Numbered from the stretch's first letter, positions 27,151 to 35,977 are shown. The stretch is 64,000 nt of DNA from an uncultured Alphaproteobacteria bacterium (GCA_903909375.1 CAIVVM010000025.1:62001-126000); one strand, 5' to 3'. A program made the numbers and translations. The notes: a model not told the origin generated them from the sequence alone.

Positions 27151-28050
27151 TTGGCCCCCAGATTGACCACCTTTCGCCTCGCCCATCTGTCAGATCTGCA
27201 TCTGACGCCCCCTGCCCTGCCGTTCCGGTGGTCCGACGTAATGTCGAAACGACTGCTGAGTCGCATCGCCTGGCGGCGTAAACGTCATCGCCATCTGGAA
27301 CCTGTGCTGAACGCAATCACGGCCAGCATTCGCGAACGCGCGCCGGATCACGTGGCCATCACAGGCGATCTGATCAACTTCGCCACGCCGGAGGAGTTCG
27401 AGGCGGCGCGACAGTGGTTGATCGGGCTTGGACCGACGTCGGACATCACGGTGAGTCCTGGCAATCACGATGCGCTGGTGCACCGGGACGCGCCGGACGC
27501 CTTCGCGCCCTGGTCGCCATGGCTCAGCGACTCGATCAAAGGGGCCTTTCCGCACCTGCGGCTGCGCGGGCCGGTCGCAATCATCAACCTTTCGTCCGCG
27601 AAGCCGACGGCTTTGCATCTGGCGCAGGGATCGCTGGGCTCCGCCCAGATCGAGAGGGTCGAGGCGATGCTGCGATCGACCGGTGAACAGGGGTTCTTCC
27701 GGATCGTGCTTGCTCACCACCCTGTTGCATCCGGCGTCGTTTCAAACCGGAAGGCCTTGACGGACATGGCTTCCCTGCAGGCGGTGCTGGCGCGAGCCGG
27801 CGCCGAGCTGGTCCTGCACGGTCATGCTCATGAAGCCGTCCTGAATAGCGTGGCGGGGCCTTTGGGCGCCATTCCCGTGCTCGGCGTCCCGTCCGCCTCG
27901 ACGCCGGCCGGGCTGGCGGGCGAGCAGGCCGCCCGCTGGAACGAGATCGCCGTGAGCCGGGATACCAAAGGCTTCCGGGTCCAGGTCGCCACACATGGCG
28001 TCACGCGCGACCTGTCGGTGATCAAAATGGGCGAGTACGCCCTGGTCTAG
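27151..28050 (+). CDS. Calcineurin-like metallophosphoesterase
   Basis: 299-residue protein with all five metallophosphoesterase motifs: HLSDLHL, GDLINF, GNHD, LAHHPV and LHGHAH. Two metal ions and a phosphoester substrate are expected. The start is TTG 27151 (AGGAAAG two bases before, unusually close) or TTG 27163, which gives MTTFRLAHLSDLH. It sits inside the sphingolipid locus, divergent from the headgroup operon, so dephosphorylation of a lipid or headgroup precursor is conceivable, but nothing in the protein shows that. No signal peptide. It converges with the DUF2141 gene, sharing four bases. Confidence 0.85.
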   Translation: MAPRLTTFRLAHLSDLHLTPPALPFRWSDVMSKRLLSRIAWRRKRHRHLEPVLNAITASIRERAPDHVAITGDLINFATPEEFEAARQWLIGLGPTSDITVSPGNHDALVHRDAPDAFAPWSPWLSDSIKGAFPHLRLRGPVAIINLSSAKPTALHLAQGSLGSAQIERVEAMLRSTGEQGFFRIVLAHHPVASGVVSNRKALTDMASLQAVLARAGAELVLHGHAHEAVLNSVAGPLGAIPVLGVPSASTPAGLAGEQAARWNEIAVSRDTKGFRVQVATHGVTRDLSVIKMGEYALV

Positions 28051-28517
28051 CGCAGATAGCGCATCTGTACGGACAGGGTCTTTTCGGCCGCGCCGACCGA
28101 AAACCGCGCGGACGACAGCGGGGGAAGGCCAACCCGTGTTTCCGGATTGTTGGAGAAGCCAAAGCCCTCCGCCGGGAGACCCACGAGGGTGCGGTTGAAA
28201 TCACGGTCGCCGTTACTGTCGTGATAGATGGCGAGCGCATAGCTGCCCTGCGGTAACCAGAAGCAGGCCTTGGTCACCGCCTGGACGGCCTTGACGCGGA
28301 TCCGCGCATATTTGCCGCCCTTTGCCAGGAAGCGCCGCTTGTCGTCCGGATAGATGGTGAAGGCCACCTCCCCCTTGGACGAGCGAACCCCGGTGGTCTG
28401 GATCGAAAGCTTGGCCGCCGTAGGCCCGCGCTGACCCTCACACACCTCCTCGGCATAGGTTGGCGTGGCCATTCCCAGACAGGCGGCAAGGGCGACGGCG
28501 CCCGTTCTGACTTTCAT
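28047..28517 (-). CDS. Exported DUF2141 protein
   Basis: 156-residue periplasmic protein: signal peptide 1-22 (ending PTYA), then a single DUF2141 beta-sandwich with the typical VAFTIYPDDKRRFLAKGG and LPQGSYALAIYHDSNGDRDF blocks and a terminal GVG-like FGFSNN segment. The family is exported and of unknown function. ATG 28517 was chosen over a longer frame because only it gives a signal peptide. It lies in the sphingolipid locus with its 3' end overlapping the phosphoesterase by four bases and its promoter region shared with the HIT gene. Confidence 0.82.
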   Translation of the reverse strand: MKVRTGAVALAACLGMATPTYAEEVCEGQRGPTAAKLSIQTTGVRSSKGEVAFTIYPDDKRRFLAKGGKYARIRVKAVQAVTKACFWLPQGSYALAIYHDSNGDRDFNRTLVGLPAEGFGFSNNPETRVGLPPLSSARFSVGAAEKTLSVQMRYLR

Positions 28518-28576
28518 GCTCAAGATGGGTTCCCTATGATCCGTTATCGTGACGGGCTGGAGGATCTGGACATATC

Positions 28577-29011
28577 GTGACAAACGCCACGGCCTTCAAG
28601 TTCGGTTACCCCAGGACACGGGTCGCCGAAACGGACCATTGGCTGGTTCTGGTGAGACCCCAACAGCCGACCTACGGCGCCTTGGTGCTGGTCTGCAAGG
28701 AAGACGCCAAGGCGTTCTCTGACCTTAGCGTGGCCGCATTCGTCGATATGAAACGGGCTGTTGACGGGATTGAGGCGTTGCTTCGTCACACTGTCGCCTT
28801 CGAACGCATCAACTACCTGATGCTGATGATGGTGGATCCAGACGTCCATTTCCATGTGTTGCCACGCTATCAGGGTGAGCGGAATTACGGGGGGCGGCCG
28901 TTTGTGGATGCAGGTTGGCCCGGTCCGCCGGCTCTTGCGTCGCACGTCGCTCTGAGCGAGGACGAAGCGGCGGCTCTGGCCGCAGAGTTTTCCGCCCTCT
29001 GGCGGTCATGA
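28577..29011 (+). CDS. HIT-family hydrolase
   Basis: 144-residue histidine-triad protein. The active-site motif is DPDVHFHVLPRY, giving H-x-H rather than the full H-x-H-x-H triad, so it belongs to a divergent branch (galactose-1-phosphate uridylyltransferase / Ap4A hydrolase-like) with possible nucleotidyl or pyrophosphate cleaving activity. The start is GTG 28577. It begins the run that includes the two LptF/G-like permeases and the ceramide synthase, 23 bases before the first of them, which suggests a role with nucleotide-activated headgroups, by inference only. Confidence 0.82.
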   Translation: MTNATAFKFGYPRTRVAETDHWLVLVRPQQPTYGALVLVCKEDAKAFSDLSVAAFVDMKRAVDGIEALLRHTVAFERINYLMLMMVDPDVHFHVLPRYQGERNYGGRPFVDAGWPGPPALASHVALSEDEAAALAAEFSALWRS

Positions 29012-29033
29012 CCGCCGCTAACCGGGGCCCCGC

Positions 29034-30218
29034 TTGAGTCTCATAGACCGTTACCTGCTGCGCATGTCGTTCTGGCCCATGATCGGGGCGATGGGCGTAA
29101 CCATGATCGCGCTGTTGCTCGAGCGGACGCTGCGTCTCCTGGACATGCTGGCGGCTTCCAATGACCGGTTCGGGTTTGTCGCCCAGCTGGCGGTCAATCT
29201 TGTCCCCCACTACATCGGCCTCACCTTGCCGGCAGCCTTCTTCCTGGCCCTGCTAGTGGTGGTGAACCGGTTGAACCAGGCCTCCGAGGTGGATGCCCTC
29301 TTGGCGGCGGGTGTTTCACTCACGCGGCTTGCGGCCCCCTATCTCTGCCTCGCGGCGGCGCTGGCGGCGGTCAGCCTGGTGGTATTCGGCTTCCTGCAGC
29401 CCTACAGCCGTTACGCCTACCGCGCCGTCCTGCACTCGGCGCAAAATGCCGGTTGGAACGGACTGGTGCCCGCGGAGACCATCCTGACCCCCTCCAGGAG
29501 CCTGACGGTCACTGCCGATGACGCCGATGGAGCCGGCCAGAAGCTGACCCATATCCTGATCCGCCGGACCACGGAAAAGGGTCAGGACGAAATCACGACC
29601 GCCAGGATGGCGGAGGTTCGTCGCATGGCCGACGGTAAAACAGTCCGTCTGGACCTGAGCGATGGCCAGCAATTGCGCTTCAATTCGGCCGGTCAGCCCG
29701 AAGTCCTGAGTTTCAAGCGCTTCACCATGCAGCTGCCGTTGACAGGCCCCGCGCGCCTGTTGCGAGCCCGGGGGGGCGACGAACGGGAACTGACGCTGTT
29801 CGAGTTGGCCGATCAGGCCAAGGCGGACAATTCCACAATCCCGCGCGAAGCCTTGAAGGGTGAACTCTATGGGCGGCTTGCCAAGGCCCTGGTTCTGCCC
29901 TTGCTGACCCTTCTCGGTCTACCGCTTGGATTGTCGGCCAAACGTAGCGGGCGGGCGCCCGGGATGATCGTCGGGGGAGTTCTATTGCTGGCATTCTTCC
30001 ACGCGATACAGCTGGGCCAGGGTCTGGCGGCGACGGGACGCCTTTCTGCTGAACTCGCGGTTGGCGGCCCGCTCCTTGCGTTCGCCCTGATCGCCGTCAC
30101 GGTCTTCGCGACAAGTCTGAAGCGTCCGGGGGATACGCCAGTAGGGCGGGCGCTGGAGTATATCTCCAGCGTGATCGCCCGCTTCCGACCCAAACCGATC
30201 GTCGCGAGCGCAGCATGA
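29034..30218 (+). CDS. LptF/LptG-family permease, first of a pair
   Basis: 394-residue inner-membrane permease of the YjgP/YjgQ family. Three N-terminal helices (starting SLIDRYLLRMSFWPMIGAMG), a periplasmic beta-jellyroll of about 170 residues and three C-terminal helices (LPLGLSAKRSGRAPGMIVGG) match the LptF layout. In the LPS system LptF and LptG form the channel of an ABC extractor with LptB. Here the pair sits between sphingolipid genes, so it is probably a second set dedicated to moving ceramide lipids out of the inner membrane; no ATPase or LptC/A homologue is nearby. The start is TTG 29034; its 3' end overlaps the next gene as ATGA. Confidence 0.88.
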   Translation: MSLIDRYLLRMSFWPMIGAMGVTMIALLLERTLRLLDMLAASNDRFGFVAQLAVNLVPHYIGLTLPAAFFLALLVVVNRLNQASEVDALLAAGVSLTRLAAPYLCLAAALAAVSLVVFGFLQPYSRYAYRAVLHSAQNAGWNGLVPAETILTPSRSLTVTADDADGAGQKLTHILIRRTTEKGQDEITTARMAEVRRMADGKTVRLDLSDGQQLRFNSAGQPEVLSFKRFTMQLPLTGPARLLRARGGDERELTLFELADQAKADNSTIPREALKGELYGRLAKALVLPLLTLLGLPLGLSAKRSGRAPGMIVGGVLLLAFFHAIQLGQGLAATGRLSAELAVGGPLLAFALIAVTVFATSLKRPGDTPVGRALEYISSVIARFRPKPIVASAA

Positions 30219-31273
30219 CCCTCCCGGCCTACCTGCTGAAACTCATGGGCTCCCGGGTGCTGGCAGCGTTGGCCGTGCTGACGGGTGTTCTCCAGATCAT
30301 CGACCTCCTGGAAGTCACGACGCAGATCCTGGACCGCAACCTCGGGGCCGGCGGCGTCGCCTACTACGCCATGTTGAGGGCGCCTCGACTGATCGAACAG
30401 GCGGCGCCGTTGGCTGTCCTGGCAGGGTGCTTGTTTGCGTTCGGAAAACTGGCCGGCGAGAGCGCCGTCACCGCGCTGAGGTCGACGGGTATCTCGGCCT
30501 ACAGGATCACCGCGATGGCCCTGCCGGCGGTGCTGGCCCTGGCGCTGGTACAGCTGGCGATCGGGATGGTGATAGCCCCTCGCACCGACCAGATGCTGAG
30601 CGCGTGGTGGCAGGCCAGCGCACCGCAAGACGCTACAAAGAAGATCACTCCGGTGACATTCAGGCTGGCCAATGAGGTGGTGGTGGCCCTGCCACGCGAT
30701 CCCGACGGCCGCAGTCTGGAGTCGGTGATCATCTACCGCCGGGATCAGGCCGGTCGCCTGGTGGAGCGCACGACGGCGCCGACGGCGGTATGGGAAGCAG
30801 GCCGCTGGACCCTCATCAAGCCCAGGTTCGAGACCTTGGGGACCAAGACCATCTCGGAAGGGTCCGCCAATACGATGGACTGGACACAGGACCTGCAGCC
30901 CGCCGATGTGCGGGCGATGGCGGCCGGTCAGACCCTGGTCACGCCGCAGGAGGCCAGCCGGGCGCTTGCGGGCGGGCTTTCGATGCGGCCGCGCACCTAC
31001 TATGAAACCCAGCTTCAGCGGGCCTGGGCAGCCCCGTTCGCGTGCATCGTAATGCTTTTGCTGGCAGCGCCAGCTTCGATGGCCAATTTCAGGGGCGGCG
31101 GGGCGACATTGATGGTGCAGTGTCTTGCGGGCGGGCTGTTGTACCTCGTGTTTGATGGTGCGTTCACCGCCCTGGGTGAGAACGGAGCAGCGCCCGCGAT
31201 TCTTGCGGCGTGGGCCGCACCCGCAATGTTCTCCGCGCTCGGGATAACTGCCCTGATCTATCTGGAGGGGTGA
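30215..31273 (+). CDS. LptF/LptG-family permease, second of a pair
   Basis: 352-residue partner of the preceding permease, with the same architecture: N-terminal helices (PAYLLKLMGSRVLAALAVLTG), a periplasmic beta domain including VVVALPRDPDG and a C-terminal three-helix bundle. It resembles LptG more than LptF in length and order. ATG 30215 overlaps the stop of the first permease and its stop TGA shares a base with the ATG of the ceramide synthase gene (TGATG), so permeases and synthase are translated as one coupled set. This coupling is the best sequence evidence that the pair serves sphingolipids. Confidence 0.88.
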   Translation: MTLPAYLLKLMGSRVLAALAVLTGVLQIIDLLEVTTQILDRNLGAGGVAYYAMLRAPRLIEQAAPLAVLAGCLFAFGKLAGESAVTALRSTGISAYRITAMALPAVLALALVQLAIGMVIAPRTDQMLSAWWQASAPQDATKKITPVTFRLANEVVVALPRDPDGRSLESVIIYRRDQAGRLVERTTAPTAVWEAGRWTLIKPRFETLGTKTISEGSANTMDWTQDLQPADVRAMAAGQTLVTPQEASRALAGGLSMRPRTYYETQLQRAWAAPFACIVMLLLAAPASMANFRGGGATLMVQCLAGGLLYLVFDGAFTALGENGAAPAILAAWAAPAMFSALGITALIYLEG

Positions 31274-32424
31274 TGGCGCCTGGGGAAGAACGCGACGACA
31301 TCCAGGTCATTCCTGTGGCGACGGCGGCAGAACTGGATCGCTTCATCCGCGTTCCGATGCGGCTGGGGGCCGACGATCCCAACTATGTGGCGCCACTCAT
31401 TTTCGAGCGCCAGGAATCCCTGACGGCGAAGGGCAATCCCTTTTTTGCCCACGCTGAGGTGCAGTTCTGGCTGGCCGTGAAGGCGGGGCGTGATGTTGGC
31501 CGCATCAGTGCGCAGATCGACGCATTGAACCCCCAGACCGCCGAGGGAATCGGAAACTTCGGCATGATCGCCGCAGAGGACGATCCAGCCGTCTTCGCTG
31601 CGCTGTTCCGCGCCGCAGAGGCATGGCTGCGAAGTCGCGGATGCCGGGCAGCACTCGGGCCGGTGAACCTGTCAACCAACGAAGAGGTCGGACTGCTGGT
31701 CGAGGGGGCTGAACATCCGCCGATGTTCATGATGAGCCACGATACCGCGCATGCGCCTCACAGGATCGAAGAACAGGGCTATGCCAAGGCCAAGGACATC
31801 TTCGCATATATCTGCAGCGTGAACGACGATCTGCCGGCGCCGATCCTGCGTCGCATCCGGAAAGGTCCGCCACCGGGCGTGACCCTGCGCATGCTGGATA
31901 TGAGCCGATTTGAAGCTGAGGTGGACACTCTGACCGGCATTCTGAACGACGCCTGGTCGGGCAACTGGGGCTTCACACCGACGACCGAGGGCGAGACGAA
32001 GGCCTTGGCCGCGACCCTGAAACTGCTGATCGACAAGCGCCTCACCTGGTTCGCTGAAATGGACGGCGAAACTGTGGGCTTCATGATCCTGCTTCCGAAC
32101 ATCAACGAGGCCATCGCCGACCTTAAGGGCAAGCTGTTCCCCTTCGGCTGGGCCAAGCTGATCTGGCGGCTGAAGATCAAAGGGGTGAAAACGGGTCGGG
32201 TTCCCTTGATGGGGGTTAAACGGAAGGTCGCGGGGTCCCTTCGCGGCCAGCTTGTGCCGTTCCTGCTGATCGATGCCGTAGCCCAGGCGGCGCGGCGACT
32301 GGGCTACGAGCGATACGAGCTGTCCTGGGTGCTGGAAGACAATCTGCCGATGCGCCGGATCTGTGATGCGGGCGGCGCCAAGGTCTACAAGACCTACCGG
32401 CTCTACCAGAAGGCGCTGGTTTGA
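31273..32424 (+). CDS. bcerS: Bacterial ceramide synthase (GNAT-fold N-acyltransferase)
   Basis: 383-residue soluble or peripherally bound protein of the large GNAT-like family that includes Caulobacter bCerS, which N-acylates the sphingoid base. Recognisable blocks are NPFFAHAEVQFWLAVK, GPVNLSTNEEVGLLVEG, PMFMMSHD and the C-terminal acetyltransferase-like YERYELSWVLEDNLPMRRIC. It is unrelated to eukaryotic ceramide synthases. GGAGGGG lies directly before the ATG, which overlaps the permease stop. Assignment to ceramide synthesis rests on locus context and remembered family identity. Confidence 0.8.
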   Translation: MAPGEERDDIQVIPVATAAELDRFIRVPMRLGADDPNYVAPLIFERQESLTAKGNPFFAHAEVQFWLAVKAGRDVGRISAQIDALNPQTAEGIGNFGMIAAEDDPAVFAALFRAAEAWLRSRGCRAALGPVNLSTNEEVGLLVEGAEHPPMFMMSHDTAHAPHRIEEQGYAKAKDIFAYICSVNDDLPAPILRRIRKGPPPGVTLRMLDMSRFEAEVDTLTGILNDAWSGNWGFTPTTEGETKALAATLKLLIDKRLTWFAEMDGETVGFMILLPNINEAIADLKGKLFPFGWAKLIWRLKIKGVKTGRVPLMGVKRKVAGSLRGQLVPFLLIDAVAQAARRLGYERYELSWVLEDNLPMRRICDAGGAKVYKTYRLYQKALV

Positions 32425-33170
32425 GCGGCTTTCGGGCTTTGGTGCTGGCCGGGTCCCGCGGCGGAACGGACCCTTTAGCCGCCTATGCGGGCGTGAGCCA
32501 CAAGGCACTGATCATGCTGGGCGGCGAGACACTGCTGGCGCGAGTGGTGGCTGCCTTGCGCGCGGCCGGCGCCGAGCGGGTCGCCGTGATCTCCAGCCAT
32601 CCGGAGGTTCGCATCGAGATGGCGCGGCTTGGCGTCGAGGCGCTGGATGAAGCCGCCGGACCAAGCCTGAGCGTTGCAGCCGGGGCCGGGCAATTGGGAA
32701 CGCCGTTGCTGGTGACCACGGCTGACCACGCCCTGCTGGATGCGGTCTGGGTCCGGCAGTTTCTGGCCGATGTGCCGGCTGGGATAGATGTAGCAGCCCT
32801 CGTCGCCGCCCGGCCGACCGTCGAGGCGGCGGCGCCGGGAACCCGACGGACCTGGTTGAAGCTGGCCGACGGGCACTGGTCTGGCTGCAACCTGTTTTAC
32901 CTGGCCAATGACCGCGCCCTGCGAATTGTGGACTTCTGGCGTAAGGTCGAGGCGGAGCGGAAACGACCCTGGCGGATGGCGCAGATTCTCGGCGTCGGGA
33001 TGCTGTTGAGGTATCTCTCCGGACGACTGGGACTGGGCGACGCCGCCAGGAGGCTGGGCCAAATGGCCGGGGTATCGGCGGCCATTGTGCAATCGCCCTA
33101 CGGGCTGGCTTCGGTTGATGTAGACAAGGCCGCTGATCTGGATCTCGTGCGACGGATCGTAGGCGACTGA
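32421..33170 (+). CDS. MobA-like nucleotidyltransferase of the sphingolipid locus
   Basis: 249-residue GT-A-like nucleotidyltransferase. It opens with FRALVLAGSRGGTDPLA (the NTP-binding loop in a relaxed form of GxGxRM) and has VTTADHALL in place of the metal-binding LxxD strand. A conserved TWLKLADGHWSGCNLFYL block follows. The substrate could be a headgroup alcohol phosphate. The start is TTG 32421, overlapping the ceramide synthase stop, so it ends the coupled operon. A second nucleotidyltransferase gene converges on it eight bases away. Confidence 0.72.
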   Translation: MSGFRALVLAGSRGGTDPLAAYAGVSHKALIMLGGETLLARVVAALRAAGAERVAVISSHPEVRIEMARLGVEALDEAAGPSLSVAAGAGQLGTPLLVTTADHALLDAVWVRQFLADVPAGIDVAALVAARPTVEAAAPGTRRTWLKLADGHWSGCNLFYLANDRALRIVDFWRKVEAERKRPWRMAQILGVGMLLRYLSGRLGLGDAARRLGQMAGVSAAIVQSPYGLASVDVDKAADLDLVRRIVGD

Positions 33171-33177
33171 ACTTGCC

Positions 33178-33918
33178 TCAGGGTGCGGTCCATCCTGCCG
33201 CGAGCCGGTTCAGCGATTGAACGTCCTGAAGGAAGTCCATCTCGCCCCACTCCAGATCCTGGATCGAACAGACCCGGACCTCGACCCCATCGTGGGCCAG
33301 TTCGTCGATGACGCTGAGGTACCAGCGGCGCAGACCCTCGGGCGACCGAAGGACACGATCTATTCCCTCCACAAAACGCGCCGCGCCGTCACTTGAGAAG
33401 CGAAGAAAACCAATCGATTCAGCATCATAGGCCTCAATCGACTTGCCAATGGCACGCAGGCTTCCGTTCTCCGTCAACACCTTCATGTCGTCGGCGTCGT
33501 AGGAGGACTTTCGGTCGATGGTGACGGTGATATCCGCATCAGGCGCTCCCATCAGACGCTCGGCCACGCCTGGACCAAACAGGGTGTCTCCGTTGAGAAC
33601 CAGGACGTCACGGTCAAACTCATGCCGCACGATCCAGCAGGACGCCGTGTTGTCCGAGACGGTGTAGAAGGGATTGAAGGCCAGCCTGACCGCCATGGTC
33701 AGTTCCAGCGAGGCGACTTCGGCCTCGACAGCCTCGGCGCGAAAACCGGTCACGATGACGGCTTCTTCTACACCGGCGGCCTGCAGTCTCAGAAGCTGCC
33801 AGGAAAGCAGTGAACGCCCGGCGATCTCGATCAGGCACTTCGGCCTCGACTCGGTCAAGGGCAACAGGCGCTTTCCCTGACCGGCGGCGAGAATGATGGC
33901 TCGGTTCGGTGACTTCAC
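33178..33918 (-). CDS. Sugar/choline-phosphate nucleotidyltransferase (LicC-like)
   Basis: 246-residue nucleotidyltransferase with the full signature ILAAGQGKRLLPLTESRPKC, including the catalytic K, and VLVLNGDTLF as metal-binding strand. The sequence SDNTASCWIV and DLEWGEMDFLQD resemble CTP:phosphocholine cytidylyltransferases. It could produce the CDP-activated donor used by the CDP-alcohol phosphotransferase at 25969-27084, which would make the headgroup pathway complete. No in-frame ATG exists; GTG 33918 is the best start. A hairpin lies in its leader (33940-33957). Confidence 0.78.
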   Translation of the reverse strand: MKSPNRAIILAAGQGKRLLPLTESRPKCLIEIAGRSLLSWQLLRLQAAGVEEAVIVTGFRAEAVEAEVASLELTMAVRLAFNPFYTVSDNTASCWIVRHEFDRDVLVLNGDTLFGPGVAERLMGAPDADITVTIDRKSSYDADDMKVLTENGSLRAIGKSIEAYDAESIGFLRFSSDGAARFVEGIDRVLRSPEGLRRWYLSVIDELAHDGVEVRVCSIQDLEWGEMDFLQDVQSLNRLAAGWTAP

Positions 33919-33939
33919 GGCATTTCTGTCAGGAGGGCT

Positions 33940-33957
33940 CCGGCCCGGAAGGGCCGG
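33940..33957. promoter_or_regulatory. Perfect 7-bp hairpin in the leader of the cytidylyltransferase-like gene
   Basis: CCGGCCC (33940-33946), loop GGAA, GGGCCGG (33951-33957). It lies 22 bases upstream of the GTG start on the minus strand and may affect mRNA stability or translation. No terminator T-run is present on either side. Confidence 0.35.
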
Positions 33958-33999
33958 ATATGCGCGTTGCAGGCGGCCATGTGAAGAGCAAGCCCCCAA

Positions 34000-34037
34000 A
34001 CACGAAGAAACCTCGCTGAGCCATCAGCCCGCGAGGT
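34000..34037 (-). terminator. Terminator of the SWIB-domain gene
   Basis: GCGAGGT (34031-34037) and ACCTCGC (34010-34016) form a stem with a 14-base loop. On the minus strand it is followed by TTCTTCGTGTTT. It starts about 50 bases after the SWIB stop. Confidence 0.55.
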
Positions 34038-34085
34038 CCCAGTCGAATGTCTTGGAATCACCACGGCAAATTGCCGCGGCAGCGA

Positions 34086-34346
34086 CTATTTCAGGTGCCG
34101 GGCCAGGTGCTTGTTCATCTCGAACATGCTGACCTTGTCCTTGCCGTCAAAAACAGCCTTGAGCTTGGCGTCTGCCAGGATATCACGCTTGTTCGCGGGA
34201 TCCTGGAGGTTGTTTTTCTTGATATATTCCCAGATCTTCGAGACCGTCTCGCCGCGCGAGAGTTGGCCTGCGCCAACTACGGCGGCCAGTTCTGCCGAAG
34301 GCGTCAAGGGCTTCTGCAGGGCGTTCGTCTTCTTTTCAGTGGCCAT
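34086..34346 (-). CDS. SWIB/MDM2-domain protein
   Basis: 86-residue protein consisting of one SWIB/MDM2 domain: KPLTPSAELAAVVGAG, SRGETVSKIWEYIKKNNLQD, then KLKAVFDGKDKVSMFEMNKHL. In eukaryotes the domain binds chromatin factors; bacterial stand-alone copies, best known from chlamydiae and alphaproteobacteria, have no settled role, with a nucleoid-associated function suspected from the Lys-rich surface. ATG 34346 follows GGGGGAG at four bases. It is transcribed alone. Confidence 0.92.
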   Translation of the reverse strand: MATEKKTNALQKPLTPSAELAAVVGAGQLSRGETVSKIWEYIKKNNLQDPANKRDILADAKLKAVFDGKDKVSMFEMNKHLARHLK

Positions 34347-34557
34347 GGGCTCCCCCGGCTGGATGTTGTCGCGAGGTTGCAGCGGGCGCCGCTGAAACCG
34401 AGTCGCTTGGTGCATCCTACCTCTCAGCGCGCGCCGCGCCACCCGATATGCGCACAGCCTTCGGATAACCGTTACACTCGTCCCCCCGGGTTGGCGCAGC
34501 CGGGTGACAGGACGCCTGGGAACGGGCGATATGGTTTTTCATGTTGGGAGAGACGCC

Positions 34558-35397
34558 ATGACGGATGCACCCGGAATTCTGTACGAAACGCCAGCGCCGC
34601 ACGTGGCGCGGATCGTCCTCAACAGGCCGGAGAGCCGCAATGCGCAGGACACCTCCCTGCTCTATGCCCTGAACGACGCCTTTGATCAGGCGGCTCGCGA
34701 CGGCGACGTGAAGGTCATAATCCTGGCGGCGGCAGGGCCGCACTTTTCTTCGGGCCACGACCTTCGCGAGGGCGGGACCATTGCCGAGCAGATGGCGCCT
34801 TTCGATCCCGTAGGCACCTGGTGCGGGTTTGGCTGCGCCGGCGCCGAGGGGCGGATGGCGCGCGAGAAGGAAGTCTACCTCGGTCTGTCAGAGAGGTGGC
34901 GAAACATTCCCAAGCCCACGATCGCGCAGGTACAGGGCAAATGCATTGCTGGCGGCCTGATGTTGGCCTGGCCTTGCGACCTGATTGTCGCGGCCGATGA
35001 CGCGGCCTTCTGCGACAACACCGTGGGTATGGGCGTGGCGGGCGTCGAGTACTTCGCTCACCCCTGGGAGATGGGGCCGAGGAAGGCCAAGGAGCTCCTG
35101 TTTACCGCCGACTGGCTGGGCGCCGAGGAGGCGCGCGCGCTTGGGATGGTCAACCAGGTCGTGCCGTCAGCCCAGTTGTCTGAATACACCCTGGCCCTGG
35201 CGATCCGGATCGCCGCCAAACCGATGTTCGCCCTGCGGATGGCCAAGGAGGCAGTCAACGCCGCCGAGGATGCCCAGGGGCGCGTGGGCGCCATGCAGAC
35301 GGCTTTTGCGCTTCATCAGCTGGCGCACAGCCACAACATGCAGGTCCACGGCATGCCTGTAGACCCTGGCGGCCTCCAGGTACGGCGAAAGACCTGA
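34558..35397 (+). CDS. Enoyl-CoA hydratase/isomerase (crotonase family)
   Basis: 279-residue crotonase-fold enzyme. The oxyanion-hole segments are FSSGHDLREG near 63-72 and GKCIAGGLMLAWPCD near 127-141; the usual glutamates of hydratases are not obvious near AFCDNTVGMGVAGVEY, so an isomerase or other crotonase reaction is possible. Start ATG 34558 follows GGGAGAG. It is 51 bases upstream of an Lrp gene and then an acyl-CoA ligase, a group consistent with a fatty or aromatic acid degradation unit. Confidence 0.88.
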   Translation: MTDAPGILYETPAPHVARIVLNRPESRNAQDTSLLYALNDAFDQAARDGDVKVIILAAAGPHFSSGHDLREGGTIAEQMAPFDPVGTWCGFGCAGAEGRMAREKEVYLGLSERWRNIPKPTIAQVQGKCIAGGLMLAWPCDLIVAADDAAFCDNTVGMGVAGVEYFAHPWEMGPRKAKELLFTADWLGAEEARALGMVNQVVPSAQLSEYTLALAIRIAAKPMFALRMAKEAVNAAEDAQGRVGAMQTAFALHQLAHSHNMQVHGMPVDPGGLQVRRKT

Positions 35398-35448
35398 CTG
35401 ACGAACGACGACGCTGTAGAACCAATCACTCCGTTGGAGGCTGATGGC

Positions 35449-35910
35449 ATGGATGTTGTTCTCGATTCAATCGACCGGCGAATACTCCGGGAGCTGCAGC
35501 GTGACGCCACCATGCCGATCGCCGAGCTGGCCCAGATCGTCGGCCTTTCGCAAACACCGTGCTGGAAAAGGATCAAGCGGCTGACCGACGCCGGCGTGAT
35601 CCTGGGCAAGGTGGCCTTGCTGGATCGCACAAAGCTGAATCTTGGCCTGGCGGTCTTTGTTTCGGTCAAGACCAACCGCCACGATCAGGCATGGCTGGAC
35701 ACCTTCGCCAGCGCCGCCTCGGCCATGCCAGAGGTGGTGGAGTTTTATCGATTGTCCGGCGACACCGATTATCTGTTGAAGGTTCTGGTGCGCGATATCG
35801 CGGCCTACGATGTCTTCTATCGCCAGCTTATCGCCGCCGTGCCCCTGTCGGATGTCTCGTCAGCGTTTGCGATGGAGCAGATCAAGTCCACCACCTCCGT
35901 TCCGGTTTGA
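35449..35910 (+). CDS. Lrp/AsnC-family transcriptional regulator
   Basis: 153-residue regulator with an N-terminal winged helix (LDSIDRRILRELQRDATMPI, then LAQIVGLSQTPCWKRIKRL) and a C-terminal RAM effector domain (VEFYRLSGDTDYLLKVLVRD). ATG 35449 was chosen since GGAGG stands eight bases upstream. Lying between a crotonase and an acyl-CoA ligase gene in the same direction, it probably controls them, as Lrp-like proteins often regulate adjacent catabolic genes. Confidence 0.92.
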   Translation: MDVVLDSIDRRILRELQRDATMPIAELAQIVGLSQTPCWKRIKRLTDAGVILGKVALLDRTKLNLGLAVFVSVKTNRHDQAWLDTFASAASAMPEVVEFYRLSGDTDYLLKVLVRDIAAYDVFYRQLIAAVPLSDVSSAFAMEQIKSTTSVPV

Positions 35911-35977
35911 CAGACGCAGCGGCAGGCCGCCAACTCAGAGGCAACAACGAGATTTCGGCTGGGAGGCCTGAACTGCC

